The position numbers and the translations under genes are program-made. This document shows positions 27,937 to 39,257 of a DNA stretch of 64,000 bases, piece after piece. Under the pieces are notes generated by a model. The model did not search any database. It was given only the letters and a program-made list of their open reading frames with translations, and was not told the DNA's origin. The stretch spans positions 1,784,501 through 1,848,500 of the forward strand of contig NZ_CP121473.1 in NCBI RefSeq assembly GCF_033954455.1, read 5' to 3'. This stretch comes from Thiorhodovibrio litoralis. Lineage in GTDB: Bacteria > Pseudomonadota > Gammaproteobacteria > Chromatiales > Chromatiaceae. Each line of letters begins with the position of its first letter. Within the stretch, counting starts at the first letter, position 1.

Positions 27937-28287
27937 ATGAACATTATCGATCTGACCGACGAAGAAATCACCGAGTTTGCCCACCCGATGTGGGACGATC
28001 TGATTAAGTGCTCGAACAAGGGCCAATACGGCAAGTTCATCCGGCATTTCTCGTACAACCTGCTCCTGGGGTTAAACGAGGTCGAAGTGGGTAAGCAGTT
28101 CGCGCACAGTGAGTTGGCGCGGAATCTGGTTGAGGAACGGGACTTCCTCGGGCTCATCCGTCGCGGGGAGCATGTGACGGCGCTCTACCGGGTGCGCAGC
28201 ACGACGCGTGAAGGTGAATGGCTTGGGCGCATGGTTCTTGGCTTCGAGAAAGGGGAAGTGAAAATCTTCGCCGCGTCCATTTTCTGA
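27937..28287 (+). CDS. Hypothetical protein, 116 aa
   Basis: The soluble protein has the composition of a small alpha/beta fold (MNIIDLTDEEITEFAHPMWDDL; LYRVRSTTREGEWLGRMVLGFEKGEVKIFAASIF). The second half resembles a cystatin/NTF2-like beta-sheet with a conserved-looking LGF motif, but I cannot assign a family. It lies downstream of the apr terminator with its own upstream region and 30 nt before the SlyD-like gene, suggesting co-transcription. Confidence 0.7.
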   Translation: MNIIDLTDEEITEFAHPMWDDLIKCSNKGQYGKFIRHFSYNLLLGLNEVEVGKQFAHSELARNLVEERDFLGLIRRGEHVTALYRVRSTTREGEWLGRMVLGFEKGEVKIFAASIF

Positions 28288-28317
28288 TCCAGCTGCGAGT
28301 TTTTTCTCCTCAAGACT

Positions 28318-28827
28318 ATGAAACAGACCATCCAGCACAACAAGTTTGTCGAGCTGACCTACCGGGTGGTGGATCAACAGACCGGCGCGACCCTGATTAC
28401 CGTCGAATTCCCGATCGGCTATGTGCATGGCAGCAATCAAGTGCTGGATTCGCGCGTGATGACGGAACTGGAGGGAAAGGGGCCGGGCGATACCATCTCG
28501 GTGCCCATTGATTGCACGGACCTCTATGGCACCCGAGATGAGTCCCTGGTCGTGACCGACCGGATCGAGAATGTTCCCGAGGAGTATCGGGAAATCGGCA
28601 CCCGCATTGTGATGGAGAACGACAAGGGCGAAGCCAAGAGCTTTCTCGTCACACGCATGGACGACGAGACCCTGACCATCGACGGCAACCATCCTCTGTG
28701 CGAGCGGGAAGTGATCTTTGAGCTGGAAGTCCTGAGCGTGCGCGATGCCACCGACGAAGAGGTCCTTGCTGGAGGCAAGCTCGAGCGCGGGCCGGACCTC
28801 GGTGGGCTCGAAACCAAGCCGATCTGA
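28318..28827 (+). CDS. FKBP-type peptidyl-prolyl isomerase, SlyD-like
   Basis: The 169-aa protein has the split FKBP domain of SlyD: an N-terminal half with FVELTYRVVDQQTG, an insert-in-flap segment (about 75-125), and the SlyD-type closing DGNHPLCEREVIFELEVLSVRDATDEEV. The His-rich metal-binding tail of E. coli SlyD is absent; the C-terminus is short and acidic. It is a likely cytoplasmic prolyl isomerase/chaperone. It follows the 116-aa gene by 30 nt. Confidence 0.85.
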   Translation: MKQTIQHNKFVELTYRVVDQQTGATLITVEFPIGYVHGSNQVLDSRVMTELEGKGPGDTISVPIDCTDLYGTRDESLVVTDRIENVPEEYREIGTRIVMENDKGEAKSFLVTRMDDETLTIDGNHPLCEREVIFELEVLSVRDATDEEVLAGGKLERGPDLGGLETKPI

Positions 28828-28949
28828 TGATCGCGGCGAGCCGCAGCCTGATCAACGCAGGTGTTTTCCACGACTGGCCAATGATCAATGGCGCTGCGGG
28901 CTGCTGATCACCGACAATTGGTCTTTTACCAACTCCTCATCAGCAAATC

Positions 28950-29372
28950 ATGAGTAACACAGATTCAAACGCACAAGCCGGCGATGAAGAATGCCGCTTT
29001 TGCGTCTCCAAGCCTGGTAGGGAATTAATGCTTGAGAGCGAGTATGGGTTTGCCGCCTATGACCGCCACCCGGCAAGCCCCGGGCATTTTCTGGTGATCC
29101 CGCGCCGGCATTTCGCGAGCTACTTCGACATCAACGACCAGGAGCTGGTTGATCTTTGGGGACTGGTGGCGCGCGGCAAGGAGATTGTCGAGGCGAAATT
29201 CCACCCCGATGGCTACAACATCGGGATCAACGTCGGTCACTGGGCAGGTCAGTCCATTCACCATCTGCATATCCATGTTATTCCGCGCTACCAAGGCGAC
29301 GTCGAGAATCCCAAAGGCGGCGTGCGTGGCGTGATCCCGAGCAAGAAGCTCTATGCCTTGGCGCCTGATTAA
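28950..29372 (+). CDS. HIT-family protein
   Basis: The 140-aa protein has the histidine triad HLHIHV (His105, His107, His109, preceded by GQSIH) and the early PGHFLVIPRRH motif typical of HIT hydrolases. An N-terminal CRFC pair could bind zinc as in HINT/Fhit relatives. It probably hydrolyses a nucleotide phosphoramidate or dinucleoside polyphosphate; the exact substrate is unknown. Confidence 0.92.
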   Translation: MSNTDSNAQAGDEECRFCVSKPGRELMLESEYGFAAYDRHPASPGHFLVIPRRHFASYFDINDQELVDLWGLVARGKEIVEAKFHPDGYNIGINVGHWAGQSIHHLHIHVIPRYQGDVENPKGGVRGVIPSKKLYALAPD

Positions 29373-29408
29373 GGGCTCGGTGATTCCGCAATGATCTGAG
29401 CGTCTCGG

Positions 29409-29720
29409 TCAAGCGTGGAAGAGCTTCCTCATGGCGCCGTATACCTTCTCATAGGTGTATGAGTTTTCACCCCAATGAATCAACTCATCTTCCCCGGTGC
29501 GGAATGTCAGATAGGGGTGGACTTCCATGTCGTCGACCTCAATGCCGGAAAGATCGTCAATCACGCCGGCGATGCTCAACGCGATGCTCGCGGTGAGGTC
29601 TTCGAGCTTGTCTTGCTCCAGGCCGGCTTCTAGTAGCTTGATTTTGATTCGTTCGACAATCTCGGCGGTAAAAACCGCCTGATGTTCGTCGAATGTGTCG
29701 CCGTCCAAGCTCAGTTTCAT
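29409..29720 (-). CDS. Hypothetical protein, 103 aa
   Basis: The start is ATG 29720 (MKLSLDGDTFDEHQAVFTAEIV). The frame is open upstream, but only through the preceding small gene in another frame. The protein is soluble and acidic, with a mainly helical N-terminal half and a SYTYEKVYGAMRKLFHA end. No family was recognised. It follows the 53-aa gene by 22 nt, and the two probably form a small operon converging on the HIT gene. Confidence 0.7.
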   Translation of the reverse strand: MKLSLDGDTFDEHQAVFTAEIVERIKIKLLEAGLEQDKLEDLTASIALSIAGVIDDLSGIEVDDMEVHPYLTFRTGEDELIHWGENSYTYEKVYGAMRKLFHA

Positions 29721-29742
29721 CGCGATGAGGTGCGTTCGATCC

Positions 29743-29904
29743 TTAAGGACGTTTCGGAGTCTGATAGGGGACTTCTTTCTGGAACTGCTCCCAGACGACA
29801 TCGTAGCCAACATAACCCTTGTCATTGGGCTGCTTTTGGCGGGTCGTGACAAATCGGCTATGGCCGTCTGGAACCTTCGGGCGGGTTTTAGGTGCATCGC
29901 TCAT
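29743..29904 (-). CDS. Small hypothetical protein, 53 aa
   Basis: The frame from ATG 29904 to TAA 29743-29745 encodes a basic, Pro/Lys/Gln-rich peptide (MSDAPKTRPKVPDGHSRFVT … YVGYDVVWEQFQKEVPYQT). GAGAAGTC just upstream gives a plausible ribosome-binding site. The coherent composition and the tandem position before the 103-aa gene argue for a real gene. The function is unknown. Confidence 0.6.
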   Translation of the reverse strand: MSDAPKTRPKVPDGHSRFVTTRQKQPNDKGYVGYDVVWEQFQKEVPYQTPKRP

Positions 29905-30057
29905 AAGTGACTTCTCTTGTTGTGGGCCAATGTATTATTTTAGCCAACTGATGGACCCTGAAAGCTATCGCGGCCACGCAGTACTGTCAACCCCTGCGTA
30001 CAAGCGATCTATTGCCCGCGCTGAACACGGAGGTATCGCCAAGCCTAGGTATCCGCA

Positions 30058-32889
<2,832 letters not shown>

Positions 32890-33045
32890 CGCGATGCTCC
32901 TTTGGGTCCAAACCTCAAATATTGGATGGCAGCATACTACCCCGGGCCTGGTGCCGTGACAAAAGCACGCGTGCCTCCCGCGCGAGCAGAATTCGCATTC
33001 GGGGACTGTCCGAACAACGACGATTTCGATTAGAATCGACCGTCT

Positions 33046-34002
33046 ATGGACCTAAACTTCCTCGAATTCGAACAACCGGTCGCCGAGCTCGCGGCCAAGA
33101 TCGAAGAGCTGCGCCACGTCGGCGATGATGTTGAAATCAACATCGCCGAGGAGATCGAGCATCTCGAGACCAAAAAGCGCGAGCTGACCGAGCAGATTTT
33201 CGCCTCGCTCACGCCCTGGCAGATCTCCCAGCTCTCGCGGCATCCGCTGCGGCCGTATTTCCTCGACTATGTCAGCGGCATTTTCGATGACTTCGAGGAG
33301 CTGCATGGCGACCGTGCCTTCGCTGACGACAAGGCCATTGTCGGCGGGCTTGCGCGACTGGATGGGCGCGCGGTCATGTTGATCGGGCACCAGAAGGGGC
33401 GTGATACCAAAGAGAAGATCGTGCGCAACTTCGGCATGCCGCGGCCCGAGGGCTATCGCAAGGCGCTGCGACTGATGCACATGGCCGAGCGCTTTGGCCT
33501 GCCCATACTCACCTTCATCGACACCCCCGGCGCCTACCCTGGCGTGGGTGCGGAGGAGCGCGGCCAGAGCGAGGCTATCGCGCGGAATCTCCAGGAGATG
33601 TCGGCGCTCTCGGTACCCATTGTCGCCACCGTCACCGGGGAGGGTGGTTCCGGCGGCGCGCTCGCCATCGGCGTTGCAGACCGCCTGCTGATGCTGCAGT
33701 TCAGCACCTATTCGGTCATCTCTCCCGAGGGCTGTGCGTCCATTTTATGGAAGAGCGCGGAGAAGGCCCAGCTCGCGGCCGAGGCCATGGCCATCACCTC
33801 CGACAAGCTGAACGATCTCGGCCTCATCGATGAAGTGGTGCCCGAGCCGCTTGGCGGCGCCCATCGCGATACCGAGGCCATGACCGGCACCCTCAAGGCC
33901 ACGCTGATTGCTGCGCTCGACGAACTTGACGCACTCGATGCCGGCCAGCTGCAGGCCCTGCGCTATGAACGGCTGCGCGGGTTCGGGCGTTTCAAGGCCT
34001 GA
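33046..34002 (+). CDS. accA: Acetyl-CoA carboxylase carboxyltransferase alpha subunit
   Basis: The 318-aa protein starts [22 protein letters not shown] and has the carboxyltransferase core: [55 protein letters not shown], and [39 protein letters not shown]. It supplies malonyl-CoA for fatty acid synthesis together with AccB, AccC and AccD, which are not in the window. It is followed by tilS after 35 nt, a common gammaproteobacterial order. Confidence 0.97.
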   Translation: MDLNFLEFEQPVAELAAKIEELRHVGDDVEINIAEEIEHLETKKRELTEQIFASLTPWQISQLSRHPLRPYFLDYVSGIFDDFEELHGDRAFADDKAIVGGLARLDGRAVMLIGHQKGRDTKEKIVRNFGMPRPEGYRKALRLMHMAERFGLPILTFIDTPGAYPGVGAEERGQSEAIARNLQEMSALSVPIVATVTGEGGSGGALAIGVADRLLMLQFSTYSVISPEGCASILWKSAEKAQLAAEAMAITSDKLNDLGLIDEVVPEPLGGAHRDTEAMTGTLKATLIAALDELDALDAGQLQALRYERLRGFGRFKA

Positions 34003-34037
34003 TTCTTCCAATCCCAGCACCCCCAGGAGCGACTCCG

Positions 34038-35474
34038 GTGGCCCAAATGGCCCCTGGCGGCCCCTGGGCCGCGAATGGGGAAGCCCCTAATCTTCTGCCC
34101 GATGCGCTGCGCCTCAGTCTAGTCCGTCAGCCTGCCGCGCAGGTCTGGATCGCCCTGAGCGGCGGGCGCGATTCCTCCGCGCTCTTGCATGCGGCTGTGC
34201 AGGCGATAGAGGGTTTGGCAACTGCGAACCGCCCCGCACTGAGCGCAATCCACATCGACCACGGACTCCATGCCGACTCAAGTGCCTGGGCCGCGCACTG
34301 TCGCGCCTGCTGCGCCGCCTTGGGCGTGCCGCTTCAGGTGCGCTTGGTCGATGCCGCCGCGCGGCCTGGACAGAGTCCGGAAGAAGCCGCGCGCGCGGCG
34401 CGCTGGTCGGTGTGGGAGCCGCTGCTCGCGCCTGGCGAGCAACTGTGGCTCGCGCAGCATCAGGACGACCAGGCCGAAACCCTGCTGCTGGCGCTGCTGC
34501 GCGGCGCGGGGGTGACGGGGCTCGCAGGTATTGCGCGCATTCGTGCGCTGGGCGCGGGGCTAGCTGTGCGTCCGTGGCTCGACGTGACTGGCGCGCAGAT
34601 TGCCACCTATGCGCGTGCGCAGCGGCTTCACTGGATTGAAGATCCGAGCAACCAGGACTCGGCTTTTGACCGCAACTATCTCCGCCATCGCGTTCTGCCG
34701 CTGCTGCGCTCGCGCTGGCCAGCGGCGTCCGCGACCATGGCACGCGCGGCCGACCATTGTGCCGAGGCGGAAGGACTGATTGCCACCGCCAGCGCCGGCT
34801 GGCTGGCCGAGGTACGGGGGCAAATGCCAGACACGCTCTCAGTGAGTGCGCTGCGCGCGCTGCCGCCAGAGCAATGCCGTGCTGTTCTGCGCCACTGGCT
34901 GGCGCAGCACGGATTTCGTCTGCCAAGCCGCCGCCGGCTCGAGCAGGTCAGCCGCAGCTTGCTCGCTGCTCGTGCTGACGCTAGCCCGCTGGTCGCCTGG
35001 TCTGGCTGCGAGTTGCGCCGTTATCGCGATGACCTTTTTGCGCTCGAGCCGCTGCCGCTGCCGCGAGTGGATGCTCTGCCATGGGATGCGCGCCAGCCGC
35101 AGGTGCTGGGCGGACGTCTCGGCGAGCTCAGCCTGCCCGCGCTCGGGGCGGCATCCAGGCGCGAGCTTGGCCAATTGGATGTGCGTTTCGGTGTGACCGG
35201 CATCAGCTGTCGCCCGCGCCCAGACGGGCCGAGGCGCAGGCTCAAAGCGCTATTTCAGCAGCAGGGTGTCCCTGCCTGGCTGCGCCCCTATGTGCCGCTG
35301 ATCTTCGCCGGAGAACAGCTCTTGGCCGTCGCCGGTGTGATGCTGTGCGACACCAGACTGGTCGGGCTGCGCTGGCGCCACGCCTTGGGCGTGAATGCCG
35401 GGCTGACGGAAATTCTTGAGGATTCAAGCCGCGTCGCTAAGGATGCGGCGCTAGATCCGCCAGTTGCTGATTGA
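34038..35474 (+). CDS. tilS: tRNA(Ile)-lysidine synthase
   Basis: The 478-aa protein has the PP-loop SGGRDSSALL at residues 41-50 (ATP pyrophosphatase signature), the N-terminal synthetase domain up to about 240, and the TilS substrate-binding and C-terminal domains (RPRPDGPRRRLKALFQQQGVPAWLR). It converts cytidine 34 of the CAU-anticodon tRNA-Ile to lysidine. The start is GTG 34038 behind AGGAG (34025-34029). It is probably co-transcribed with accA. Confidence 0.94.
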   Translation: MAQMAPGGPWAANGEAPNLLPDALRLSLVRQPAAQVWIALSGGRDSSALLHAAVQAIEGLATANRPALSAIHIDHGLHADSSAWAAHCRACCAALGVPLQVRLVDAAARPGQSPEEAARAARWSVWEPLLAPGEQLWLAQHQDDQAETLLLALLRGAGVTGLAGIARIRALGAGLAVRPWLDVTGAQIATYARAQRLHWIEDPSNQDSAFDRNYLRHRVLPLLRSRWPAASATMARAADHCAEAEGLIATASAGWLAEVRGQMPDTLSVSALRALPPEQCRAVLRHWLAQHGFRLPSRRRLEQVSRSLLAARADASPLVAWSGCELRRYRDDLFALEPLPLPRVDALPWDARQPQVLGGRLGELSLPALGAASRRELGQLDVRFGVTGISCRPRPDGPRRRLKALFQQQGVPAWLRPYVPLIFAGEQLLAVAGVMLCDTRLVGLRWRHALGVNAGLTEILEDSSRVAKDAALDPPVAD

Positions 35475-35563
35475 TTGTCTCAGCGGCTTATTGCTGGCCG
35501 GTGATTGTGCGTTACTGATTGCTTGGGAGCTGATCGCTGGGCGTTGTTTCCTGAGTGTTAGGC

Positions 35564-36427
35564 TCAGTAAAGCAATCGCGAGAGCCGGCCGCGGGTCTTG
35601 GTGACCAGGGGGTGGTCGAGACCCAGCAGCTCAAATCCCATCAGGATGGCCTTGCGCGCGGCGTCGTCGCCGTAGTTGCGGTCTTTTTGCATCAGGGTGA
35701 GCAGGTGGTCGAACGCGGCCTCGTGGTTGCCGAGCAGGAACTGCCGCGCGGCGAGCTGGTACTTGGCCTGGCTGTTGTCATCATCGGCGGCAACCTGCTC
35801 TTCGAGCGTGGCCAGGTCCGGGGCACCGGCGAGCGCGCGGTCGAATAGCAGGTGGGCATGCAGAGCCTTCACCTCCGGGGAGTCGACCAGCTCGATCGGG
35901 GTATGCTCGAGCGCGGCCTCAAGCGCGTCTGGGTCGCCGCGGGCAGCTAGCAGCTCGGCGCGCGGGACGAACAGCTTCTGCGCGTCGGCGCCGAGTTGTT
36001 CGGCCTCAGCCAGCTTGGCTTCGGCGGCGTCGAACTCCTGTCTGGCCATGAGTGCGCGGGCGGTGGCGATGACCTCGTCGCCCTCGTTGGGGAGGTGGCG
36101 CTCAAGAAACTCGCGCACCTGCGCCTCGGGCAGGGCGCCCATGAATTGATCGATCGCGCGACCGTCTTTGAACAACTGGACCGTCGGCAGGCTGCGGATG
36201 CCAAACTGCATCGCCAGTGCTTGTTCTGCCTCGGTGTCTACTTTCGCGAGCAGGAACTGACCGCCATAGTCACTCGCCAGCTTGGCGAGCATGGGCATCA
36301 ACTGTCGGCAGGGAGCGCACCAGTCCGCCCAAAAGTCCACCAGCACCGGGCGCTGATGGGAACTCTCGAGGACCACCGACTGAAAGGTCTCGGCAGTGAC
36401 ATTGATAACATGTGGTGAGTCAGCCAT
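35564..36427 (-). CDS. cnoX: CnoX-like thioredoxin/TPR chaperedoxin
   Basis: The 287-aa protein has an N-terminal thioredoxin domain (about 5-110) with WCAPC (Cys37, Cys40) and cis-Pro at RSLPTVQLF, then a TPR-like helical C-terminal half (about 120-287) as in E. coli CnoX/YbbN. CnoX protects proteins from over-oxidation and transfers them to GroEL. E. coli has a degenerate SxxC site, whereas this copy has an intact CxxC and could be redox-active. It is divergent from trxC. Confidence 0.9.
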   Translation of the reverse strand: MADSPHVINVTAETFQSVVLESSHQRPVLVDFWADWCAPCRQLMPMLAKLASDYGGQFLLAKVDTEAEQALAMQFGIRSLPTVQLFKDGRAIDQFMGALPEAQVREFLERHLPNEGDEVIATARALMARQEFDAAEAKLAEAEQLGADAQKLFVPRAELLAARGDPDALEAALEHTPIELVDSPEVKALHAHLLFDRALAGAPDLATLEEQVAADDDNSQAKYQLAARQFLLGNHEAAFDHLLTLMQKDRNYGDDAARKAILMGFELLGLDHPLVTKTRGRLSRLLY

Positions 36428-36626
36428 CGGATACCTTCTTAAACGCAGGCTTAAACGCAGGCAAGATTCAGAAACAGGTCTCCCTGCAACTGAAACAGCA
36501 TAGAATTTCGCTCATTTTGGCGCCAGTTAGGGGTCAAAAACCGCAACCACATTGGCCAACGCGGTAAACTTATCAAGGTGGCCTTCTTTGGTCCAGGATT
36601 CAAGTCAGGTCGAATGGGAGTTATCA

Positions 36627-37061
36627 ATGTCCGATGCAATTCACCTTGTCTGTCCCCACTGCGATTCCATTAACCGTGTTCCCACCAGTCGTCCGTTGCT
36701 GGAGGCGAATTGCGGCAAGTGCCACGATAAGCTATTTGAAGGCCGGCCGCTCGAGCTGACCGAGCAGACCTTCGATCGCCACGCCACGCGCAGCGGTATT
36801 CCGCTGGTGGTGGACTTTTGGGCGCCCTGGTGCGGCCCGTGCAAAATGATGGCGCCGGCCTTTGCCCAGGCCGCCAAACGCGTCGAGCCTCAGGCGCGCT
36901 TGGCCAAGGTTAACACCGAGATGGATCAGCGCTTGGCGATGCGCTATGGCATTCGCAGTATTCCGACCATGATCGTCTTCAAGCAGGGCCGCGAGCTCGC
37001 CCGCACCTCAGGTGCCATGGATGCGAACGGGATCGAGCGCTGGGTGAAGGGCGCGATCTAG
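36627..37061 (+). CDS. trxC: Thioredoxin 2 (zinc-ribbon thioredoxin)
   Basis: The 144-aa protein has an N-terminal zinc ribbon (Cys9, Cys12, Cys29, Cys32) followed by a thioredoxin domain with WCGPC (Cys69, Cys72) and cis-Pro in SIPTMIVF. This architecture is specific to TrxC. ATG 36627 follows GGGAG (36616-36620). It is a cytoplasmic disulfide reductase, often under OxyR control; an oxyR gene is 20 kb away. The stop overlaps the convergent sensor gene's stop by 4 nt. Confidence 0.95.
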   Translation: MSDAIHLVCPHCDSINRVPTSRPLLEANCGKCHDKLFEGRPLELTEQTFDRHATRSGIPLVVDFWAPWCGPCKMMAPAFAQAAKRVEPQARLAKVNTEMDQRLAMRYGIRSIPTMIVFKQGRELARTSGAMDANGIERWVKGAI

Positions 37062-38047
37062 CTCGCGTCGGTGCCCGCACCCGGCGGACATTCAGGCTCG
37101 CCGCCAGCCCCGAGCCAGAAGGTCATGCGCTTGTCGATAAACTCGTCCCAGCGCATGTAATGCGAGCCATCGCAGGAGAAATTCAGCGCCACCATGCCGT
37201 TCATGATGTTGAGCGAGCCAGAGCGCAGGTAAATGTTTTCATCCATGAAGCGCAATTCCCGCAGCCGGGCAAAGATTGCCGGCACCGCCTCGGGTGGGAT
37301 AACCGCTTCCGCGGCGTAGTCGCGGCGCGGATAGGCCAGACAGGTCGAGGGGTTGCTCAAGGCATCGAAGTCGAGCACCCGGTAGCGGAACGGGTCATCG
37401 AACAACCAGATGGTGGCGCGCGAGCTGGAAAAGTGCAGCTTGCCGTGAAAGACCCCGTGCGCCAGGATCAGCTCGGCCATCAGGTCGAGTACCTCGGCGA
37501 TGCAGCCATCCATCAAGCTGTCTGCGCGTTGCTGATAGAAGAGCGCACCGCGAATCGCGGGATCGCCCTTGAGCTGACGCCAAGCGTCGGGTTCCCGATG
37601 CAGCACCCGGGTCAGCGGCAGATCGCGCAAATCGAAGTCGGCACCGAGAAAGCCAAGCAACTCGTCATTTGCCGCATGCAGTCGGCGCACCGCCGTCAGC
37701 GACGGTCGCCGCTTGTTGCGGCTCAAGTAAGCCGGCGAGAGGGAAAAGGTCGCGCCAGCGAGTACTTCGCGCATATAAGGCCGCTCGCTGCGATCGCGCC
37801 CGTACTCATCAGGCAGCAGTCCCTCGCGCGAGGCATTGGCCGTGATCTGCCGCGCTCCCGCGTCGAGCAGGTAAAGATATTTGCAGTAGCGTAGCTCATC
37901 CAGGCTCGTGCTCAGCAGTTGTTCGAGCGCATCGCGGTCGCCCCAGCGCTCGCAAAACGGAGCCTCCAATCGCGCTAGAACCTCCGAGAGCTGCTGATGC
38001 AGCGCAAGGCGCTGGCTGGCAATGGCGGCTTGCAGGTCGTCGCTCAT
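37058..38047 (-). CDS. Stand-alone Cache/PDC-type sensor protein
   Basis: The 329-aa protein has no transmembrane segment or signal peptide. Residues about 15-165 have the long helix plus PAS-like fold of a PDC/Cache domain (KYLYLLDAGARQITANAS; RPYMREVLAG; FSLSPAYLSRNKRRPSLTAVRRLH), and the C-terminal half is a second unassigned domain. No output domain (kinase, GGDEF, methyl-accepting) is visible, which is odd for a Cache protein. It overlaps trxC tail to tail. Confidence 0.75.
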   Translation of the reverse strand: MSDDLQAAIASQRLALHQQLSEVLARLEAPFCERWGDRDALEQLLSTSLDELRYCKYLYLLDAGARQITANASREGLLPDEYGRDRSERPYMREVLAGATFSLSPAYLSRNKRRPSLTAVRRLHAANDELLGFLGADFDLRDLPLTRVLHREPDAWRQLKGDPAIRGALFYQQRADSLMDGCIAEVLDLMAELILAHGVFHGKLHFSSSRATIWLFDDPFRYRVLDFDALSNPSTCLAYPRRDYAAEAVIPPEAVPAIFARLRELRFMDENIYLRSGSLNIMNGMVALNFSCDGSHYMRWDEFIDKRMTFWLGAGGEPECPPGAGTDAS

Positions 38048-38110
38048 GGGCGCGTTCTCTTTGACTGGCTAAAAGTGGGCGTGGCAGGGCCGAAGTGAAG
38101 GATTGTACGC

Positions 38111-38141
38111 AAAAAAAGGCCGCTCATTGAGCGGCCGTTTT
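38111..38141. terminator. Hairpin flanked by A-run and T-run
   Basis: A 7-bp stem (GGCCGCT 38118-38124 with AGCGGCC 38130-38136) is preceded by seven A (38111-38117) and followed by GTTTT. It could terminate transcription in either direction. It lies between the leftward sensor gene start and the rightward zeta-like gene, marking the boundary of the accessory region. Confidence 0.6.
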
Positions 38142-38278
38142 GACGCGCCAGTGCTTTGGATTATATGGGATACTGAGAGGCATTACAGGCTGGTGTCGGA
38201 CGCCTTTGGTCCGGCCATCAGACACCGCTCTCCCTAACCCGGCAAAGCCGGTCAACCCCGACCCACCCGAGTCCGCCA

Positions 38279-38869
38279 ATGCCTGACCTCGCGGCGACCG
38301 ATCGGCCAACCTGCTGGATCATCGCCGGCCCCAATGGCGCGGGCAAGACCACTTTCGCGTTGCAGTACCTGCCCGAGGTCGCCGGTTGCCGTCGCTTCAT
38401 CAACGCGGACCTGATTGCGGCAGGGCTGTCGCCCTTGGCCCCCGAGCGAGAGCTGGCGGCAGCGAGTCGGCTGTTCCTGAAGGAGATCAAGGCTCACATC
38501 GCAGCACGACAAGACTTTGGCTTCGAGACCACGCTAGCGGGGCGCGGCTACCTGCGCCTCATTCGCCGCCTACGGGCTGACGGCTGGTGGGTCGAGCTGA
38601 TCTATTTGGTGCTGCCCAGCGTCGAGCTGTCCCGTCTGCGCGTCGCCGAGCGGGTGCGTCACGGCGGGCACGCTATCCCCGCCAAGGACATCGAGCGGCG
38701 TTTTCCCCGCAGTCTGCGTAATCTGCTGGACCATTACAGCATTGCAGTGAATGCCTGCCATTGCTATATCAATATCGGAGAGGAGCCGGAACTGGTGTTC
38801 GCGCAGCAGGGCGAAAATCGCAACATCGCACACCCAAACCACTACGAACACCTTATTAAAGAGGCATGA
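38279..38869 (+). CDS. Zeta-toxin-like P-loop kinase (COG4185 type)
   Basis: The 196-aa protein has Walker [10 protein letters not shown] at residues 17-25, [12 protein letters not shown] (the substrate-side Asp region of zeta toxins) and [21 protein letters not shown] with later [14 protein letters not shown]. Zeta toxins phosphorylate UDP-N-acetylglucosamine; the chromosomal COG4185 relatives are largely uncharacterised, so the substrate is unknown. The next gene overlaps by ATGA (38866-38869), as in toxin-antitoxin pairs. Confidence 0.88.
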   Translation: MPDLAATDRPTCWIIAGPNGAGKTTFALQYLPEVAGCRRFINADLIAAGLSPLAPERELAAASRLFLKEIKAHIAARQDFGFETTLAGRGYLRLIRRLRADGWWVELIYLVLPSVELSRLRVAERVRHGGHAIPAKDIERRFPRSLRNLLDHYSIAVNACHCYINIGEEPELVFAQQGENRNIAHPNHYEHLIKEA

Positions 38870-39114
38870 CGATGAACATCACCCACGATCCTCCATCGTC
38901 TGAGTCCACGCGCACCTTGCAGGCCCTTCGCAAGGCGGTGCGGCAGAAACTCGAAGAAAAGCGGCGGTTAGGGCATTACTACGTCGTCTGGGAAGACGGT
39001 CGCCCTGTCTTCATCGGAGATGACGCGCCGGACGTGGCTGGAGCGAGCGATCGCGCCGCTCCGAGAATTCATGACGATGCTCCTAAGATTTGGGTCGGTG
39101 CTCCGAAGATTTGA
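38866..39114 (+). CDS. Putative partner (antitoxin-like) of the zeta-like kinase
   Basis: The 82-aa protein is translationally coupled to the kinase (ATGA overlap; a second ATG lies at 38872). The N-terminal half is helical and charged ([34 protein letters not shown]), resembling small proteins found next to COG4185 kinases. It is not a classical epsilon antitoxin. The C-terminal end ([14 protein letters not shown]) is encoded by the 21-bp repeat array, where TGA in unit 2 replaces the TGG of unit 1. Confidence 0.7.
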   Translation: MTMNITHDPPSSESTRTLQALRKAVRQKLEEKRRLGHYYVVWEDGRPVFIGDDAPDVAGASDRAAPRIHDDAPKIWVGAPKI

Positions 39115-39180
39115 GCGAATACTCCGAAGATTTGAGCGAGTGCTCCGAAGATTTGGCGCCGCTGCTCCGAGTATTTGCTG
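39079..39180. repeat. 21-bp tandem repeat, about five units, across a gene end
   Basis: The units are 39079-39099, 39100-39120, 39121-39141, 39142-39163 (22 nt) and a partial one from 39164, all sharing a CTCCGAAGATTTG-type core. The repeat length is a multiple of three, so frames persist through the array: one frame gives the end of the zeta-partner protein, another reads [21 protein letters not shown] and stays open into the FitA-like gene. No spacers are present, so this is not CRISPR. Confidence 0.9.
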
Positions 39181-39257
39181 GAACCCTGGGCGCGGGGAAA
39201 ACTGGCGCTATCATTGCCATTATGTTGTCCATACAGCGATTGCCAGCGGAGACGGCC

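Noticed and set aside
39079-39180. Possible CRISPR array
   Set aside because: Units are contiguous with no spacers and the repeat runs through coding sequence; no cas genes in the window.
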